From: Streptococcus mitis
GTDB lineage: Bacteria > Bacillota > Bacilli > Lactobacillales > Streptococcaceae
Assembly: GCF_023109105.1 (NCBI RefSeq)
Contig: NZ_JALDTZ010000004.1
Location: 53,992-117,991, forward strand
DNA: 64,000 nucleotides
Direction of reading: 5' to 3'
Under the pieces are notes generated by a model, which did not search any database, was not told the origin of the DNA, and saw only the letters and a program-made list of their open reading frames with translations. The translations under genes were made by a program, and so were the position numbers. Numbering within the stretch: position 1 is the stretch's first letter; every line of letters begins with the position of its first letter. Positions 1-6,753 of the stretch are shown one piece after another.

Positions 1-422
1 CCCTCAGTCAGCAAGCCAGTGATAGGATCTAAAACACCAGTCGCATTGCTTGCTTCGATAACCTGCAACCTAGGAGCATCATCGTCATCTCCTTGCGAGA
101 TGTAGACAAAACAACACGACCCAATCAAAGCTGAAAGGATCGCGCTATCAAAGAATACATCTGGATTGTTCTGAGCAAAGATTTCATTTGCCTCAAATTC
201 GTCGTTAGCAAACTCACGAAAGACCAAACGGTCTGCTAGGCTATCAACACCCTTAGCAGCCCAACCTAAGACTGCCCGATATTGTTGCCTGATTTGAGGG
301 GGTATCGTAATACCAACATCTATATCGTTGTGTTGCATAGCATACTGATTATATCTAGTATCTACACCCATTTTGTAATTGGCTAGCTTCTTCCTGAGAT
401 AGCCCATACCTTTCAATGTCAT
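1..422 (-). CDS. phage portal protein (N-terminal part, runs off left edge)
   Basis: The reading frame is open from an ATG at 422 to the window edge, giving 140 residues beginning MTLKGMGYLRKKL and containing DSLADRLVFREF and a Cys-Cys segment (IGSCCFVYIS). I recognise this as the N-terminus of the portal protein of streptococcal siphophages; the portal forms the dodecameric ring through which DNA enters the capsid. A GAAAGG ribosome site lies about 10 bases before the ATG. It is the most left-hand gene seen, so capsid and tail genes should follow outside the window. The upstream neighbour is an HNH gene and not a terminase, which is unexpected. The family call rests on remembered similarity. 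Confidence 0.75.
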   Translation of the reverse strand, partial: MTLKGMGYLRKKLANYKMGVDTRYNQYAMQHNDIDVGITIPPQIRQQYRAVLGWAAKGVDSLADRLVFREFANDEFEANEIFAQNNPDVFFDSAILSALIGSCCFVYISQGDDDDAPRLQVIEASNATGVLDPITGLLTE

Positions 423-556
423 TTTATACAACTACCTTTCATTTCCCGCGAGAAAAAATGTACAGTGACGGTGTGAAGTCCTGAAGCACTGAGGGGGAGG
501 GGGGCATCCCCCCACCTTGGCAGGACCGCTCGTCCTTTTTTAATCACGTTTTGTTT
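423..556. other. G-rich spacer between HNH and portal genes; possible cos or packaging site
   Basis: This spacer holds a G-run/C-run inverted repeat at 499-513 (six G, CAT, six C) and a short hairpin at 522-536 (AGGAC/GTCCT) followed by T residues on the + strand. HNH nucleases in cos-type phages usually sit beside the cohesive-end site, so the GC-rich hairpin is a candidate cos region; that is inference. No coding frame is evident. Confidence 0.35.
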
Positions 557-1018
557 TTAACCCTTATACTTAAACCAATCTGTACTCTGTGGCAAGTTCC
601 TATTGCCAATTATTTTAGTTCCATTTGTTTTTTCATCAGCGTACAACTTGTCAGACTTCTGTCTATTACATTGCCAATGCGCCAACTGCAAATTAGCAAT
701 GTCAGATGGATGTCCGTTCTTATTTACTGGAACGATGTGGTCAATGACTGGACTTAATGGATGAGGATATCTCAGGTCTTTATCTACAGGCTGACCACAT
801 ATCCCACAAGTATTTCTTGTCTTTAAGATAATCTTCTTGTTCTTCTCAAAGGCCACTCTATGTGGTCCACTACGGTCCGCTCGGAGGGGGTTGGTATTCA
901 TCTGGGGAGGGGGTCCTTTCTTTTTAAGGGAGGGGGTTGGTATTCTCAAATGTACCCCCTCGGTATCTTTCAAAGCAGGGGTGTTTTTAGTGCACCCACC
1001 CCCTCTTGTATTTAACAT
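557..1018 (-). CDS. phage HNH endonuclease
   Basis: This is a 153-residue frame. The C-terminal 100 residues carry the HNH fold: a CGICG zinc knuckle, then DHIVPVNKNGHPSDIANLQL and AHWQCNRQKSDK. Such HNH proteins next to packaging genes help terminase cleave DNA in HK97-type phages. The first 40 residues are rich in Gly, Pro and Lys and are encoded by G/C runs. The start is uncertain: 1018 has no clear ribosome site, and an internal ATG at 901 (114 residues) begins just before the conserved part RADRSGPHRVAFEKNK and has AAAGGA 13 bases upstream. I keep the longer frame but would not be surprised by 901. Confidence 0.75.
   Translation of the reverse strand: MLNTRGGGCTKNTPALKDTEGVHLRIPTPSLKKKGPPPQMNTNPLRADRSGPHRVAFEKNKKIILKTRNTCGICGQPVDKDLRYPHPLSPVIDHIVPVNKNGHPSDIANLQLAHWQCNRQKSDKLYADEKTNGTKIIGNRNLPQSTDWFKYKG
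883..945. repeat. 17-bp direct repeat pair inside the HNH gene
   Basis: The 17-mer GGAGGGGGTTGGTATTC occurs at 883-899 and again at 929-945 (46-bp period), separated by a third G-run. Both copies lie in the N-terminal part of the HNH frame, and the first includes the alternative ATG region. The G tracts could form a quadruplex on the + strand or mark a protein-binding site near the packaging start. Confidence 0.6.
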
Positions 1019-1134
1019 ATCTTATATTTTGTGACTTTCGAGAGAACCTGCTTTAACCCAGTCTAGGCAATGCTTCAACTACATTTCTGATTTATTGAAT
1101 TTACCGTTTCTCAATATGATAAATAGACATGCTT

Positions 1135-1701
1135 TTAATACGTAAAAGTAAGCATACTTTCATCTATTTCATCTTGATTATAGCCTATATAGTCCAATGT
1201 TATATCTGGTGCAGAGTGATTAAGTATCTGCATTAAGATAGCTATATTACCATTCTGTTTATAGTGATGGTACCCAAATGTTTTTCTCATCGAGTGAGTA
1301 CCAATGTGTTCAAGTCCAGAATGATTTGCTGCATCATTTAGAAATTGATACACAGCTACTCTTCCTATATGCTTGATTCTAAGTCCATCACCCCTCACTT
1401 TCTTCCTGCTCGGAAAGAGGTAGTCGTAACTTTCAAGATTGTTTTCTTTTATGTAGCGGTTCAAGGCTTTTCTTAACTCTGGGTTAACTGCGAACCTTCT
1501 TACTTTCCCTGTCTTTTTCTCTTTGATCTCTATTCTGTCTTGGGTAACATGTTTTACTTGAAGAGGAACAATATCGCTTACTCGTAAACCTGAGTATATT
1601 CCAAATAAAAAGAGAATATAGTTTCGTTCACTTTTTGATTTTAAATAATTTTTCATTCGTTCGATATCATCTAGATCACGAATTGGTTCTACTTTCTTCA
1701 T
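1135..1701 (-). CDS. small tyrosine recombinase, catalytic domain only
   Basis: This 188-residue protein begins MKKVEPIRDLDDIERMKNYL. The start at 1701 is chosen because AGGAAGGAGAGG precedes it closely, whereas the longer frame to 1812 runs through a tRNA-like sequence. Tyrosine recombinase residues are in place: Arg in SGLRVSD, Lys in KKTGKVRR, the HxxR box in THSMRKTFG, then LNHSAP and the nucleophile region LDYIGY. It lacks the N-terminal core-binding and arm-binding domains of a full integrase. This is a second recombinase, distinct from the lysogeny integrase at 15843-16988. Similar genes sit between arpU and the packaging genes in other streptococcal prophages (from memory). Possible jobs are resolution or inversion of phage DNA, or recombination at the neighbouring tRNA-like site. 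Confidence 0.85.
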   Translation of the reverse strand: MKKVEPIRDLDDIERMKNYLKSKSERNYILFLFGIYSGLRVSDIVPLQVKHVTQDRIEIKEKKTGKVRRFAVNPELRKALNRYIKENNLESYDYLFPSRKKVRGDGLRIKHIGRVAVYQFLNDAANHSGLEHIGTHSMRKTFGYHHYKQNGNIAILMQILNHSAPDITLDYIGYNQDEIDESMLTFTY

Positions 1702-1749
1702 GTACCTCTCCTTCCTACATAAAAAGCCACTGGTCGTGGCATTGAATAT

Positions 1750-1849
1750 GACAGTAGCTGGAATTGAACCAGCTGGTCTAGCAGTAAAACGTACGCTTGG
1801 TAAAAGTTTCAAGGAGACCCAAACAACCTGCTAACCTGTCCTTACTGTC
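1750..1849 (-). ncRNA. tRNA-like RNA (acceptor stem plus T arm, atypical body)
   Basis: On the minus strand, GACAGTA (1849-1843) pairs perfectly with TACTGTC (1756-1750), and directly before the latter lies a perfect T arm, GCTGG-TTCAATT-CCAGC (1773-1757). This is the top half of a tRNA. A weak D stem can be drawn, but I cannot fit a normal anticodon arm. Instead TAGCAG near the 5' side pairs with CTGCTA just before the T arm, closing a longer domain. The length is 100 bases and no CCA is encoded. It could be a degenerate class II tRNA, a tRNA mimic, or a recombination target for the adjacent recombinase. Confidence 0.45.
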
Positions 1850-1918
1850 TAAGAGGCCGAAGCCTCTGTATTTTTAGGAGTCCTCATGACTGTTCGTTGC
1901 CAATCATTGGATAATACT

Positions 1919-1927
1919 ATTTTAGCA
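1919..1927 (-). promoter_or_regulatory. putative late promoter, extended -10
   Basis: Read on the minus strand, TGCTAAAAT matches an extended -10 box. The -35 position (1942-1947, AGAATT) is poor, as expected for an activator-dependent promoter. It lies just beyond phased repeats and downstream of arpU, so it would drive the tRNA-like RNA, the small recombinase and the late genes. Confidence 0.45.
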
Positions 1928-1947
1928 CCTTTTTCTGTTCCAATTCT

Positions 1948-1986
1948 CCCAAGATTTTCCCAGATTTTTCCCAAGATTTTCCCAGA
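1948..1986. repeat. 11-bp phased iterons upstream of the late promoter
   Basis: CCCAAGATTTTCCCAGA occurs at 1948-1964 and 1970-1986 with a 22-bp period; each copy is two units of about 11 bp starting CCCA. One unit per helical turn, ending immediately upstream of the -35 position, is what a transcription activator site looks like. ArpU, encoded directly upstream, is the obvious candidate ligand (inference). Confidence 0.6.
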
Positions 1987-1988
1987 AA

Positions 1989-2417
1989 TCACTTGTAAAC
2001 TAGAAGGTTGCTTGCTTGATAGGACTCCGCAAACTCTAACAGAGCTTTGTTCAATATCCGATAATACTCACTAGATGAGTAGCCTAGTTCTGAATAAATG
2101 CTATAGTCTTCCCTCTTTTTATTCCTGCAGTATCGTTCAACAAGAATACGTGTATATTCCAAATCTGAAAGATTATTAATTGCCTTGGCAATTAACTCTA
2201 AATCCTGCTGAGCTGACACTCTACGCACAACCATACTTTCTACCTGCTTGCTTGTCTTGCCACTTGATGATCTTGGTTCAAGCGAGTAGGATATTGTTAT
2301 TGTTGGAGCGTATTCTTCTCCAGCAATCCGTCTCAGACGACTGTATTTTTTAAGGACTTTGATAGCTTCCTTTCTGGTTTTCTTTTCATCGATGATATCC
2401 AATAATTCTATTTGCAC
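1989..2417 (-). CDS. arpU: ArpU-family late transcription regulator
   Basis: This is a 142-residue protein of the ArpU family (autolysin/late gene regulators of Gram-positive phages). The C-terminal part (LSDLEYTRILVERYCRNKKRE, then SEYYRILNKALLEFAESY) resembles sigma region 4/ArpU helix-turn-helix segments. Translation probably starts at a GTG at 2417, seven bases after GGAGG. Position after the early genes and before the packaging genes fits a switch from early to late transcription. Repeats with helical phasing and an extended -10 lie directly downstream at 1919-1986. The start codon overlaps the -35 of an opposing small transcript. Confidence 0.85.
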   Translation of the reverse strand: MQIELLDIIDEKKTRKEAIKVLKKYSRLRRIAGEEYAPTITISYSLEPRSSSGKTSKQVESMVVRRVSAQQDLELIAKAINNLSDLEYTRILVERYCRNKKREDYSIYSELGYSSSEYYRILNKALLEFAESYQASNLLVYK

Positions 2418-2493
2418 ACGAACTCCTCCTCATGATATAATAGTCTTAATGATTTTGTTGTTTGAGGGTCAGCCGTGTGCTGGTTCTTTTTTT
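2412..2493 (+). ncRNA. micro-transcription unit: promoter and intrinsic terminator opposing the phage operon
   Basis: On the + strand, TTGCAC (2412-2417), 18 bases, and TATAAT (2436-2441) form a good promoter. About 20 bases after the expected start there is a hairpin, GTCAGC-CGTGT-GCTGGT (2468-2484), followed by CTTTTTTT. The predicted RNA is only about 45 nt and has no coding frame. A second unit of the same design is at 11892-11944, with a shared GATATAATNGT-TTAAT core. Confidence 0.5.
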
Positions 2494-2872
2494 ATATCTC
2501 AATTCCAAAGAAAGTACAGATATCTTCCAATGCGCATTTAGAAATGCTACGGCCTGCTTCCCACTTGGCTATCGTATCTCTGCAATACCCTAATTTAATA
2601 GCCAATTCACTTTGAGTCAATCCCAACTCGCATCGCTTTCTTTTTAGCATTTCGGCAAAAGGATTTGTCTTTTTTCTCAAAAATATACGAGGGTCAAGAT
2701 TCAATTTTTCGCAAATAACAAACATATCCCCATCTTGCGGTTGTGCTTTTCCGCTTTCCCAATGACAAATAGTTTCTGGGGTAACCCCAAAGATTTTAGC
2801 AGCTTCAACTTTCTTTAGACCTTTGGCTTTTCGCCACAATCTAATTTGATTGCTAAATTTATTATCACTCAT
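2492..2872 (-). CDS. phage protein with two tandem XRE-type HTH domains
   Basis: The protein has 126 residues with two Cro/CI-type helix-turn-helix domains in a row: residues 5-60 (KVEAAKIFGVTPETICHWES) and 70-125 (TQSELAIKLGYCRDTIAKWE). The ATG at 2872 is preferred over 2875 because the GAGG ribosome site then has a normal 6-base gap. Its start overlaps the stop of the preceding gene in ATGATGAGTGA, suggesting translational coupling. A single-chain double HTH could bind an asymmetric operator or act as a monomeric repressor. It lies just before arpU, so it may time late gene expression. Target unknown. Confidence 0.75.
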   Translation of the reverse strand: MSDNKFSNQIRLWRKAKGLKKVEAAKIFGVTPETICHWESGKAQPQDGDMFVICEKLNLDPRIFLRKKTNPFAEMLKRKRCELGLTQSELAIKLGYCRDTIAKWEAGRSISKCALEDICTFFGIEI

Positions 2873-3041
2873 CATCCACCTCAATCTTTACGACAGCTCT
2901 ACCATTTGGATTTCTTCTTTGCGTGGATGCAAAAGTATAATACTTCAACATCCTTTCAGCAATACCTGTTTCTTTGCTGATTTCAGCGAGAGTCCCCATG
3001 GTAATGAACGTATCACCTTGATACAAAGCGTATTCACTCAT
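2865..3041 (-). CDS. small conserved phage protein (58 aa)
   Basis: The protein begins MSEYALYQGDTFITMGTLAEI after GGAGA with a 7-base gap. It has a short pattern seen in many streptococcal phage accessory proteins (YALYQGD...AEISKETG), which suggests a helix-turn-helix-like sensor of local sequence, but I cannot name a function. It overlaps the gene before it by 8 bases and the double-HTH gene after it. Confidence 0.65.
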   Translation of the reverse strand: MSEYALYQGDTFITMGTLAEISKETGIAERMLKYYTFASTQRRNPNGRAVVKIEVDDE

Positions 3042-3270
3042 GTTCCATCTCCTCAATCAACCAGTCAAGGTTCTTACGGGCTTTCTTCAGGTCTTCAAGA
3101 CCGTTCTTCTCTTTGTAGCGAAGTAAATACTCAACTGCACTGCACCAGCGGTGCGCTTCCATTTCAGTCTTGCCTTTGATGAAATTAGCTGTAACATCCT
3201 TTACTTCGAGACCATGAGTCCCGATGTAATGATTTGGTTTGTTTATGCTGTCAATTATTTCTGGGTCCAT
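3034..3270 (-). CDS. DUF3310 phage protein
   Basis: This 78-residue protein begins MDPEIIDSINKPNHYIG. The N-terminal NKPNHY and the C-terminal segment AVEYLLRYKEKNGLEDLKKA match the DUF3310 family found in many phages, sometimes fused to nucleotide kinases. The ATG at 3270 follows GGAGG with a good gap, so I reject the longer frame to 3309. The molecular role is not known; association with phage nucleotide metabolism is a family-level guess. Confidence 0.8.
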   Translation of the reverse strand: MDPEIIDSINKPNHYIGTHGLEVKDVTANFIKGKTEMEAHRWCSAVEYLLRYKEKNGLEDLKKARKNLDWLIEEMEHE

Positions 3271-3611
3271 TTGATAGCCTCCAAAAGTTCTAAGATTATT
3301 CGGTTCCATTCTTCGATTGTTGTTTCTCTAAAATCAAACTGAGACATCATTTCAGCTCTTTTGAATAATGCCCTCTTAAAGAATAAAGTTTTTCTGAAAA
3401 AATTCATGTCATCTGTTTTAAATTCGGTTATGATTTTCTTTCCATAACCCTCTATCTCTACATGGACTCTTGTTTTTCTATAGAGAGGTAGAGGCTCCGC
3501 CCAAACACTTCCTTTCAAGTCTGATTCATCGACTTTCTTAAGCATTAACGATATCTTCTTAGCTTCACTCTCTTTTTTAGCACCACTGAACGGGTATCTT
3601 TTTGGTCTCAT
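3255..3611 (-). CDS. unrecognised phage protein (118 aa)
   Basis: I do not recognise this family. The protein is basic, begins MRPKRYPFSGAKKE after GGAGG, and has no membrane segment or obvious motif. The 3' end overlaps the DUF3310 start by 16 bases and the 5' end overlaps the upstream HNH gene by 4, so it is firmly within the operon. Confidence 0.6.
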   Translation of the reverse strand: MRPKRYPFSGAKKESEAKKISLMLKKVDESDLKGSVWAEPLPLYRKTRVHVEIEGYGKKIITEFKTDDMNFFRKTLFFKRALFKRAEMMSQFDFRETTIEEWNRIILELLEAIKWTQK

Positions 3612-4156
3612 TCCTTATCCTCCAAAAGCTCTGGGTTTTCGTAGATTCTCGCTCTAACAGTAGACCAATCACACCCATAATATGATGCGATCCAATTTAT
3701 TGACTTACCTTCTTTAACAAACACCTTTAATTCCTCTTTTGGTATGAGGACTCGTTTTTTCATCTTCATACCTTTCCTGTTATGATTAGCCTTGCCAATT
3801 TTTTGTCTATGAGCTTCTGAAAAAACCCTCCCCTTATTATGTTTACTGTTATGAGCTTTATTTAGAATAAGAGAAAGGTTTTCTTTTCTTGAGTCTAACT
3901 TGTTCTCATTCAAATGATGCACACTATACTCAAATGGAATTCTTGTTTTCAACCAGTATTGCATTAAAAGTCTGTGTATATGAATCTTTTCGTTATGAAT
4001 TGAAACAGCAGGATAGAGACCGTGTAAATATATCTTTTTTCTTCCCAAAGTAGGTTTTTGCTGATACCACAAGATTGCCTTCTCTAATTCAGAATAATCA
4101 ACAAGACATTCACACTCATTGCTAAAATCAATTTTCGCTTGTCTTTTTACCGTCAA
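3608..4156 (-). CDS. HNH homing-type endonuclease
   Basis: This 182-residue protein contains an HNH_3-type core: SVHHLNENKLDSRKENLSLI followed by NKAHNSKHNKG, then a basic linker and a C-terminal helix-turn-helix segment (KSINWIASYYGCDWSTVRARI). The layout of nuclease plus DNA-binding tail is that of free-standing homing endonucleases of phages. No ATG fits; the frame starts with TTG at 4156, 12 bases after GGAGG, so the exact start is uncertain. It sits between accessory genes, as such selfish nucleases often do, and is not expected to be needed for phage growth. Confidence 0.75.
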   Translation of the reverse strand: MTVKRQAKIDFSNECECLVDYSELEKAILWYQQKPTLGRKKIYLHGLYPAVSIHNEKIHIHRLLMQYWLKTRIPFEYSVHHLNENKLDSRKENLSLILNKAHNSKHNKGRVFSEAHRQKIGKANHNRKGMKMKKRVLIPKEELKVFVKEGKSINWIASYYGCDWSTVRARIYENPELLEDKE

Positions 4157-4544
4157 TTAAATCACCATCCTCCCAAATATTGCCGATGATTTCTTCATGC
4201 TCAGTCCACGCATATCCTTCTCTTAAGTCTTTTAGGTATACAGCTGGCATTCCTCCCCAATACGTACCGCCATATTCTTTTTCTATATAGACTTCGTGCA
4301 GGCATCCTCTTGTACATTTGATAATATCTCCGACAAAGACCTCCTTACCGTTCTTATCTTTGAGCCCTGTTGATTGCATGAGGACAACATCTTCTCCATT
4401 TCGCTTATCTTCAAATTTTAACGGAACCGATGTAGAGCCATCGCTAAACTTCCCTATGATTTCCTTTCTGACAAATGAAATCATCAGTATTTCATCAATC
4501 ATTTTTTCTGCTAACACATCCCACGCTCTAAATCTTGGTTTCAT
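4128..4544 (-). CDS. YopX family phage protein
   Basis: This 138-residue protein begins MKPRFRAWDVLAEKM, the characteristic opening of the YopX family, and continues with LMQSTGLKDKNGKEVFVGDI and an aromatic WTEHEEIIGNIWED segment near the end. YopX proteins are common in phages of Gram-positive bacteria; their fold is known but their function is not. The start is at 4544 after GAGGAGG. The 3' end overlaps the HNH gene and the 5' end overlaps the MazG-like gene. Confidence 0.85.
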   Translation of the reverse strand: MKPRFRAWDVLAEKMIDEILMISFVRKEIIGKFSDGSTSVPLKFEDKRNGEDVVLMQSTGLKDKNGKEVFVGDIIKCTRGCLHEVYIEKEYGGTYWGGMPAVYLKDLREGYAWTEHEEIIGNIWEDGDLIDGKKTSEN

Positions 4545-5034
4545 TCGGCAAATCCTCCTCTTTGACAAACGTACCGTCAATCCAACGACCCTTGCGGTCT
4601 TTGATTTCTTGGTAAGCTAATTTAAAGCATTCTTCGAAACTATAACCTAGCGATGTACTGATTAATTTTAACCAATTGATAGAAGATGATAGAAAATCCT
4701 TGCATATCAGTTTGTTTTCCCAGTTACAACTCAGTTGAAAGTTACTGATGTCTGAGTTTAAAAATTTGAAGTAACTAAGCACATCTATTTCAAAAGATAC
4801 TTTAGAAGCATCAAAAATCTCCTGCACATCTATTTTGCTCAACAAGGCCAGCCCGACAATTACGACTGCACAATCTCCGATACTGTCCTTGGTTAACTGC
4901 TCATTCTTCTTGAGATAGCCTGCGCATAACTCACCGAACTCCTCGCTTAATTTCAAAGACTGCTTGTCTAGCCGTCCACCGTTTTCTAAATCACGGTCAA
5001 TAAACCATTGTTTTACATTTTCTAGTGTGTTCAT
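4528..5034 (-). CDS. MazG-like nucleotide pyrophosphohydrolase
   Basis: The protein has 168 residues. The N-terminal KLSEEFGELCAGYL and the later KDSIGDCAVVIVGLALL correspond to the ExxE and ExxD-type metal-binding helices of the MazG/all-alpha NTP pyrophosphatase family. These enzymes hydrolyse dNTPs or modified nucleotides to monophosphates; phage versions are thought to adjust nucleotide pools or host stress signalling. The family call is fairly secure; the substrate is not. GAGG precedes the ATG. Confidence 0.75.
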   Translation of the reverse strand: MNTLENVKQWFIDRDLENGGRLDKQSLKLSEEFGELCAGYLKKNEQLTKDSIGDCAVVIVGLALLSKIDVQEIFDASKVSFEIDVLSYFKFLNSDISNFQLSCNWENKLICKDFLSSSINWLKLISTSLGYSFEECFKLAYQEIKDRKGRWIDGTFVKEEDLPNETKI

Positions 5035-5045
5035 AGTAATACCTC

Positions 5046-5582
5046 TTATTCTCTTTCTAAAGCCATTCCGATTTTCTCGTTATAGTAACTCAAAACCTTG
5101 CTTTGGTTCATCTTTGTTTGTGTGATGTTGTCTATAAAAAATTCCAAATCTGCACTCATTTCATCCAACAACTTAACAACTTTCAACTGATATCCCATAT
5201 CAGGGACGTCAATCTTTATCTTTGACAATCTAGCTAGTGACAACCCTGGTTGATTGTCGCCGTCTGCACAACGTTCTATCTCTTCCCGTTTCATCAACAG
5301 CCAGTGAAATAAATATCGCTTATCTATCATTTCTTTTGGCTCAATTCTGAAGCTATCATCGTCCATCCAAAATGGATCTCGATGAAAATAAACAGCACCA
5401 ACCGTACCCTTGCGAGTCAAGCGGATTGTGTCGCTCTCACAATTGAATTTATCTGTAGTTCCCTTTGCTTTCATACCAGCGCCATAAATATAATATGCAC
5501 CTTCGCTAACTTTACCACGCTTACCTGGAATTAAGCCACAAACGTCTAGTAATCCATACTTTTTTATATTGTCTGGTTTCAT
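5046..5582 (-). CDS. half-length HsdS-like specificity protein
   Basis: This 178-residue protein resembles one target-recognition domain plus conserved helix of type I restriction specificity subunits: an early beta segment, GTVGAVYFHRDPFW, then NQPGLSLARLSKIKIDVP and a coiled helix QLKVVKLLDEMSADLEFF. A full HsdS has two such halves; this one has a single half, so it could act as a dimer and read a palindromic site. It is translationally coupled (ATGA overlap, 5579-5582) to the adenine methyltransferase before it. No HsdR is nearby, so this is a modification-only unit, most likely protecting phage DNA from host restriction (inference). Confidence 0.75.
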   Translation of the reverse strand: MKPDNIKKYGLLDVCGLIPGKRGKVSEGAYYIYGAGMKAKGTTDKFNCESDTIRLTRKGTVGAVYFHRDPFWMDDDSFRIEPKEMIDKRYLFHWLLMKREEIERCADGDNQPGLSLARLSKIKIDVPDMGYQLKVVKLLDEMSADLEFFIDNITQTKMNQSKVLSYYNEKIGMALERE

Positions 5583-6496
5583 TCTAATCCTACTGCAAAA
5601 TTATAAGCCAATAAATAATCATCTAAGACCTTGTGGCATTTCGTTATGAAAGCTTTTAAATCAATATCTGCATTAAAAAACTGAATCAACATCAATTGAC
5701 TAGCTAAATGTTTTTCAAGGTGGTCGATTGCCATTTGGTCTAGTTCCGCATTTACTTGGTCAATGTCTATTTCTTCCTTCTCTACAGGCTTGCTTGGCGC
5801 AACCCATCTAAAATCCGAATCCAATGTATCAGATTCTTGGTATTCAATCTTTTGGGTCTTACAGTCATATATCTCTTTTGAAATCTCAGGACTATTTTTT
5901 TCTTTGTCAATGACTAAGAAAATCACGTTGATAGATGTGTCTTCAAATCCATTTTGAATCTCATTCAATTCAACAAGGTTATTCCCTACCAGCTCTCTCA
6001 ATTTCCTTTCAGATTGACGGTAAGCAATACCAGGAAACATGATATAGAATCCGTATCGTTTCGTGTAGGTCATCGACTTCAACAGAAAAATATCATCAAC
6101 AACACCTGACTTTTTCCACGGGAACAATTCTTTAATAGCCTGTTGGTCTTCTTCTGGTAAATCTTTCAATTTCAGAGAATAAGGTGGATTCATTGCAATT
6201 GCATCCACTTGTATATCTGATTGATAAGTGAAAAAACTCTGATTACTCACGACTGCATGAGGAAAATTGCTTTTCAACGCTTCACAACTTTCCTCCTGAA
6301 TTTCTACCGCATGAAAATCAGTCATACTGATAAACTGCTCTAGCTGTCCAGATCCTGCTGCACCATCAAAAACAGATACATTCTCACCACAATATTGTTT
6401 GACTTTTTGAGCTAAGTATTGACGTAAAGGCTTACCCGTCACATACTCGGCAAATTTATTGGCTTTCTCACGGTTATTGTGTTCAACAAACGTCAT
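5579..6496 (-). CDS. N6-adenine DNA methyltransferase (HsdM-like)
   Basis: The protein has 305 residues. Motif I is at about residues 43-50 (FDGAAGSG) and the catalytic NPPY motif IV at 103-106, as in gamma-class N6-adenine methyltransferases, followed by FYIMFPGIAYRQSERKLREL. It is shorter than host HsdM (about 500 residues) and lacks its N-terminal helical domain. With the coupled HsdS-like protein it probably forms a compact sequence-specific methylase. It overlaps the next upstream gene (6493) by 4 bases. Confidence 0.85.
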   Translation of the reverse strand: MTFVEHNNREKANKFAEYVTGKPLRQYLAQKVKQYCGENVSVFDGAAGSGQLEQFISMTDFHAVEIQEESCEALKSNFPHAVVSNQSFFTYQSDIQVDAIAMNPPYSLKLKDLPEEDQQAIKELFPWKKSGVVDDIFLLKSMTYTKRYGFYIMFPGIAYRQSERKLRELVGNNLVELNEIQNGFEDTSINVIFLVIDKEKNSPEISKEIYDCKTQKIEYQESDTLDSDFRWVAPSKPVEKEEIDIDQVNAELDQMAIDHLEKHLASQLMLIQFFNADIDLKAFITKCHKVLDDYLLAYNFAVGLE

Positions 6497-6753
6497 AACA
6501 TTACCTCATCCCCTACTCTGATTTTCTCAAATTGCTCTCTAGTAACTACGAACACCCCGTAATCTCTGATAGTCACTGTATACAGCTTCCCATGCCGTCC
6601 TTTCTCAAGGACTCTACCAAATATCTCAGCACCTGCGTTATCCGCCTTGTAGACGACCATTGGCTTCTTCTCTTCCAAATCTCGAATCCTGTCCATCTGC
6701 CAGATGTTCAATCCAGCAGAGACAAGAATCCAGATAGCTATGAATCGTTTCAT
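6493..6753 (-). CDS. DUF1372-like secreted or membrane-anchored phage protein
   Basis: This 86-residue protein has an N-terminal hydrophobic helix (FIAIWILVSAGLNIWQM) followed by a beta-rich domain (VVYKADNAGAEIFGRVLE, KLYTVTIRDYGVFVV). The pattern matches DUF1372 proteins of streptococcal phages. The single helix predicts membrane attachment with the domain probably outside. The function is unknown. Both ends overlap neighbours by 4 bases. Confidence 0.65.
   Translation of the reverse strand: MKRFIAIWILVSAGLNIWQMDRIRDLEEKKPMVVYKADNAGAEIFGRVLEKGRHGKLYTVTIRDYGVFVVTREQFEKIRVGDEVML

Noticed and set aside
1702..1812. Longer start of the small recombinase
   Set aside because: The extension is the reverse reading of the tRNA-like sequence and has no homology to recombinases; a strong ribosome site precedes 1701.
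1948..1986. Possible CRISPR array
   Set aside because: The units are 11 bp and contiguous without spacers, so they are iterons. No cas genes or other arrays are seen in the window.
5046..6496. Complete restriction-modification system in the prophage
   Set aside because: There is no HsdR or other nuclease in the operon that would pair with it; the two HNH proteins are of packaging and homing types.
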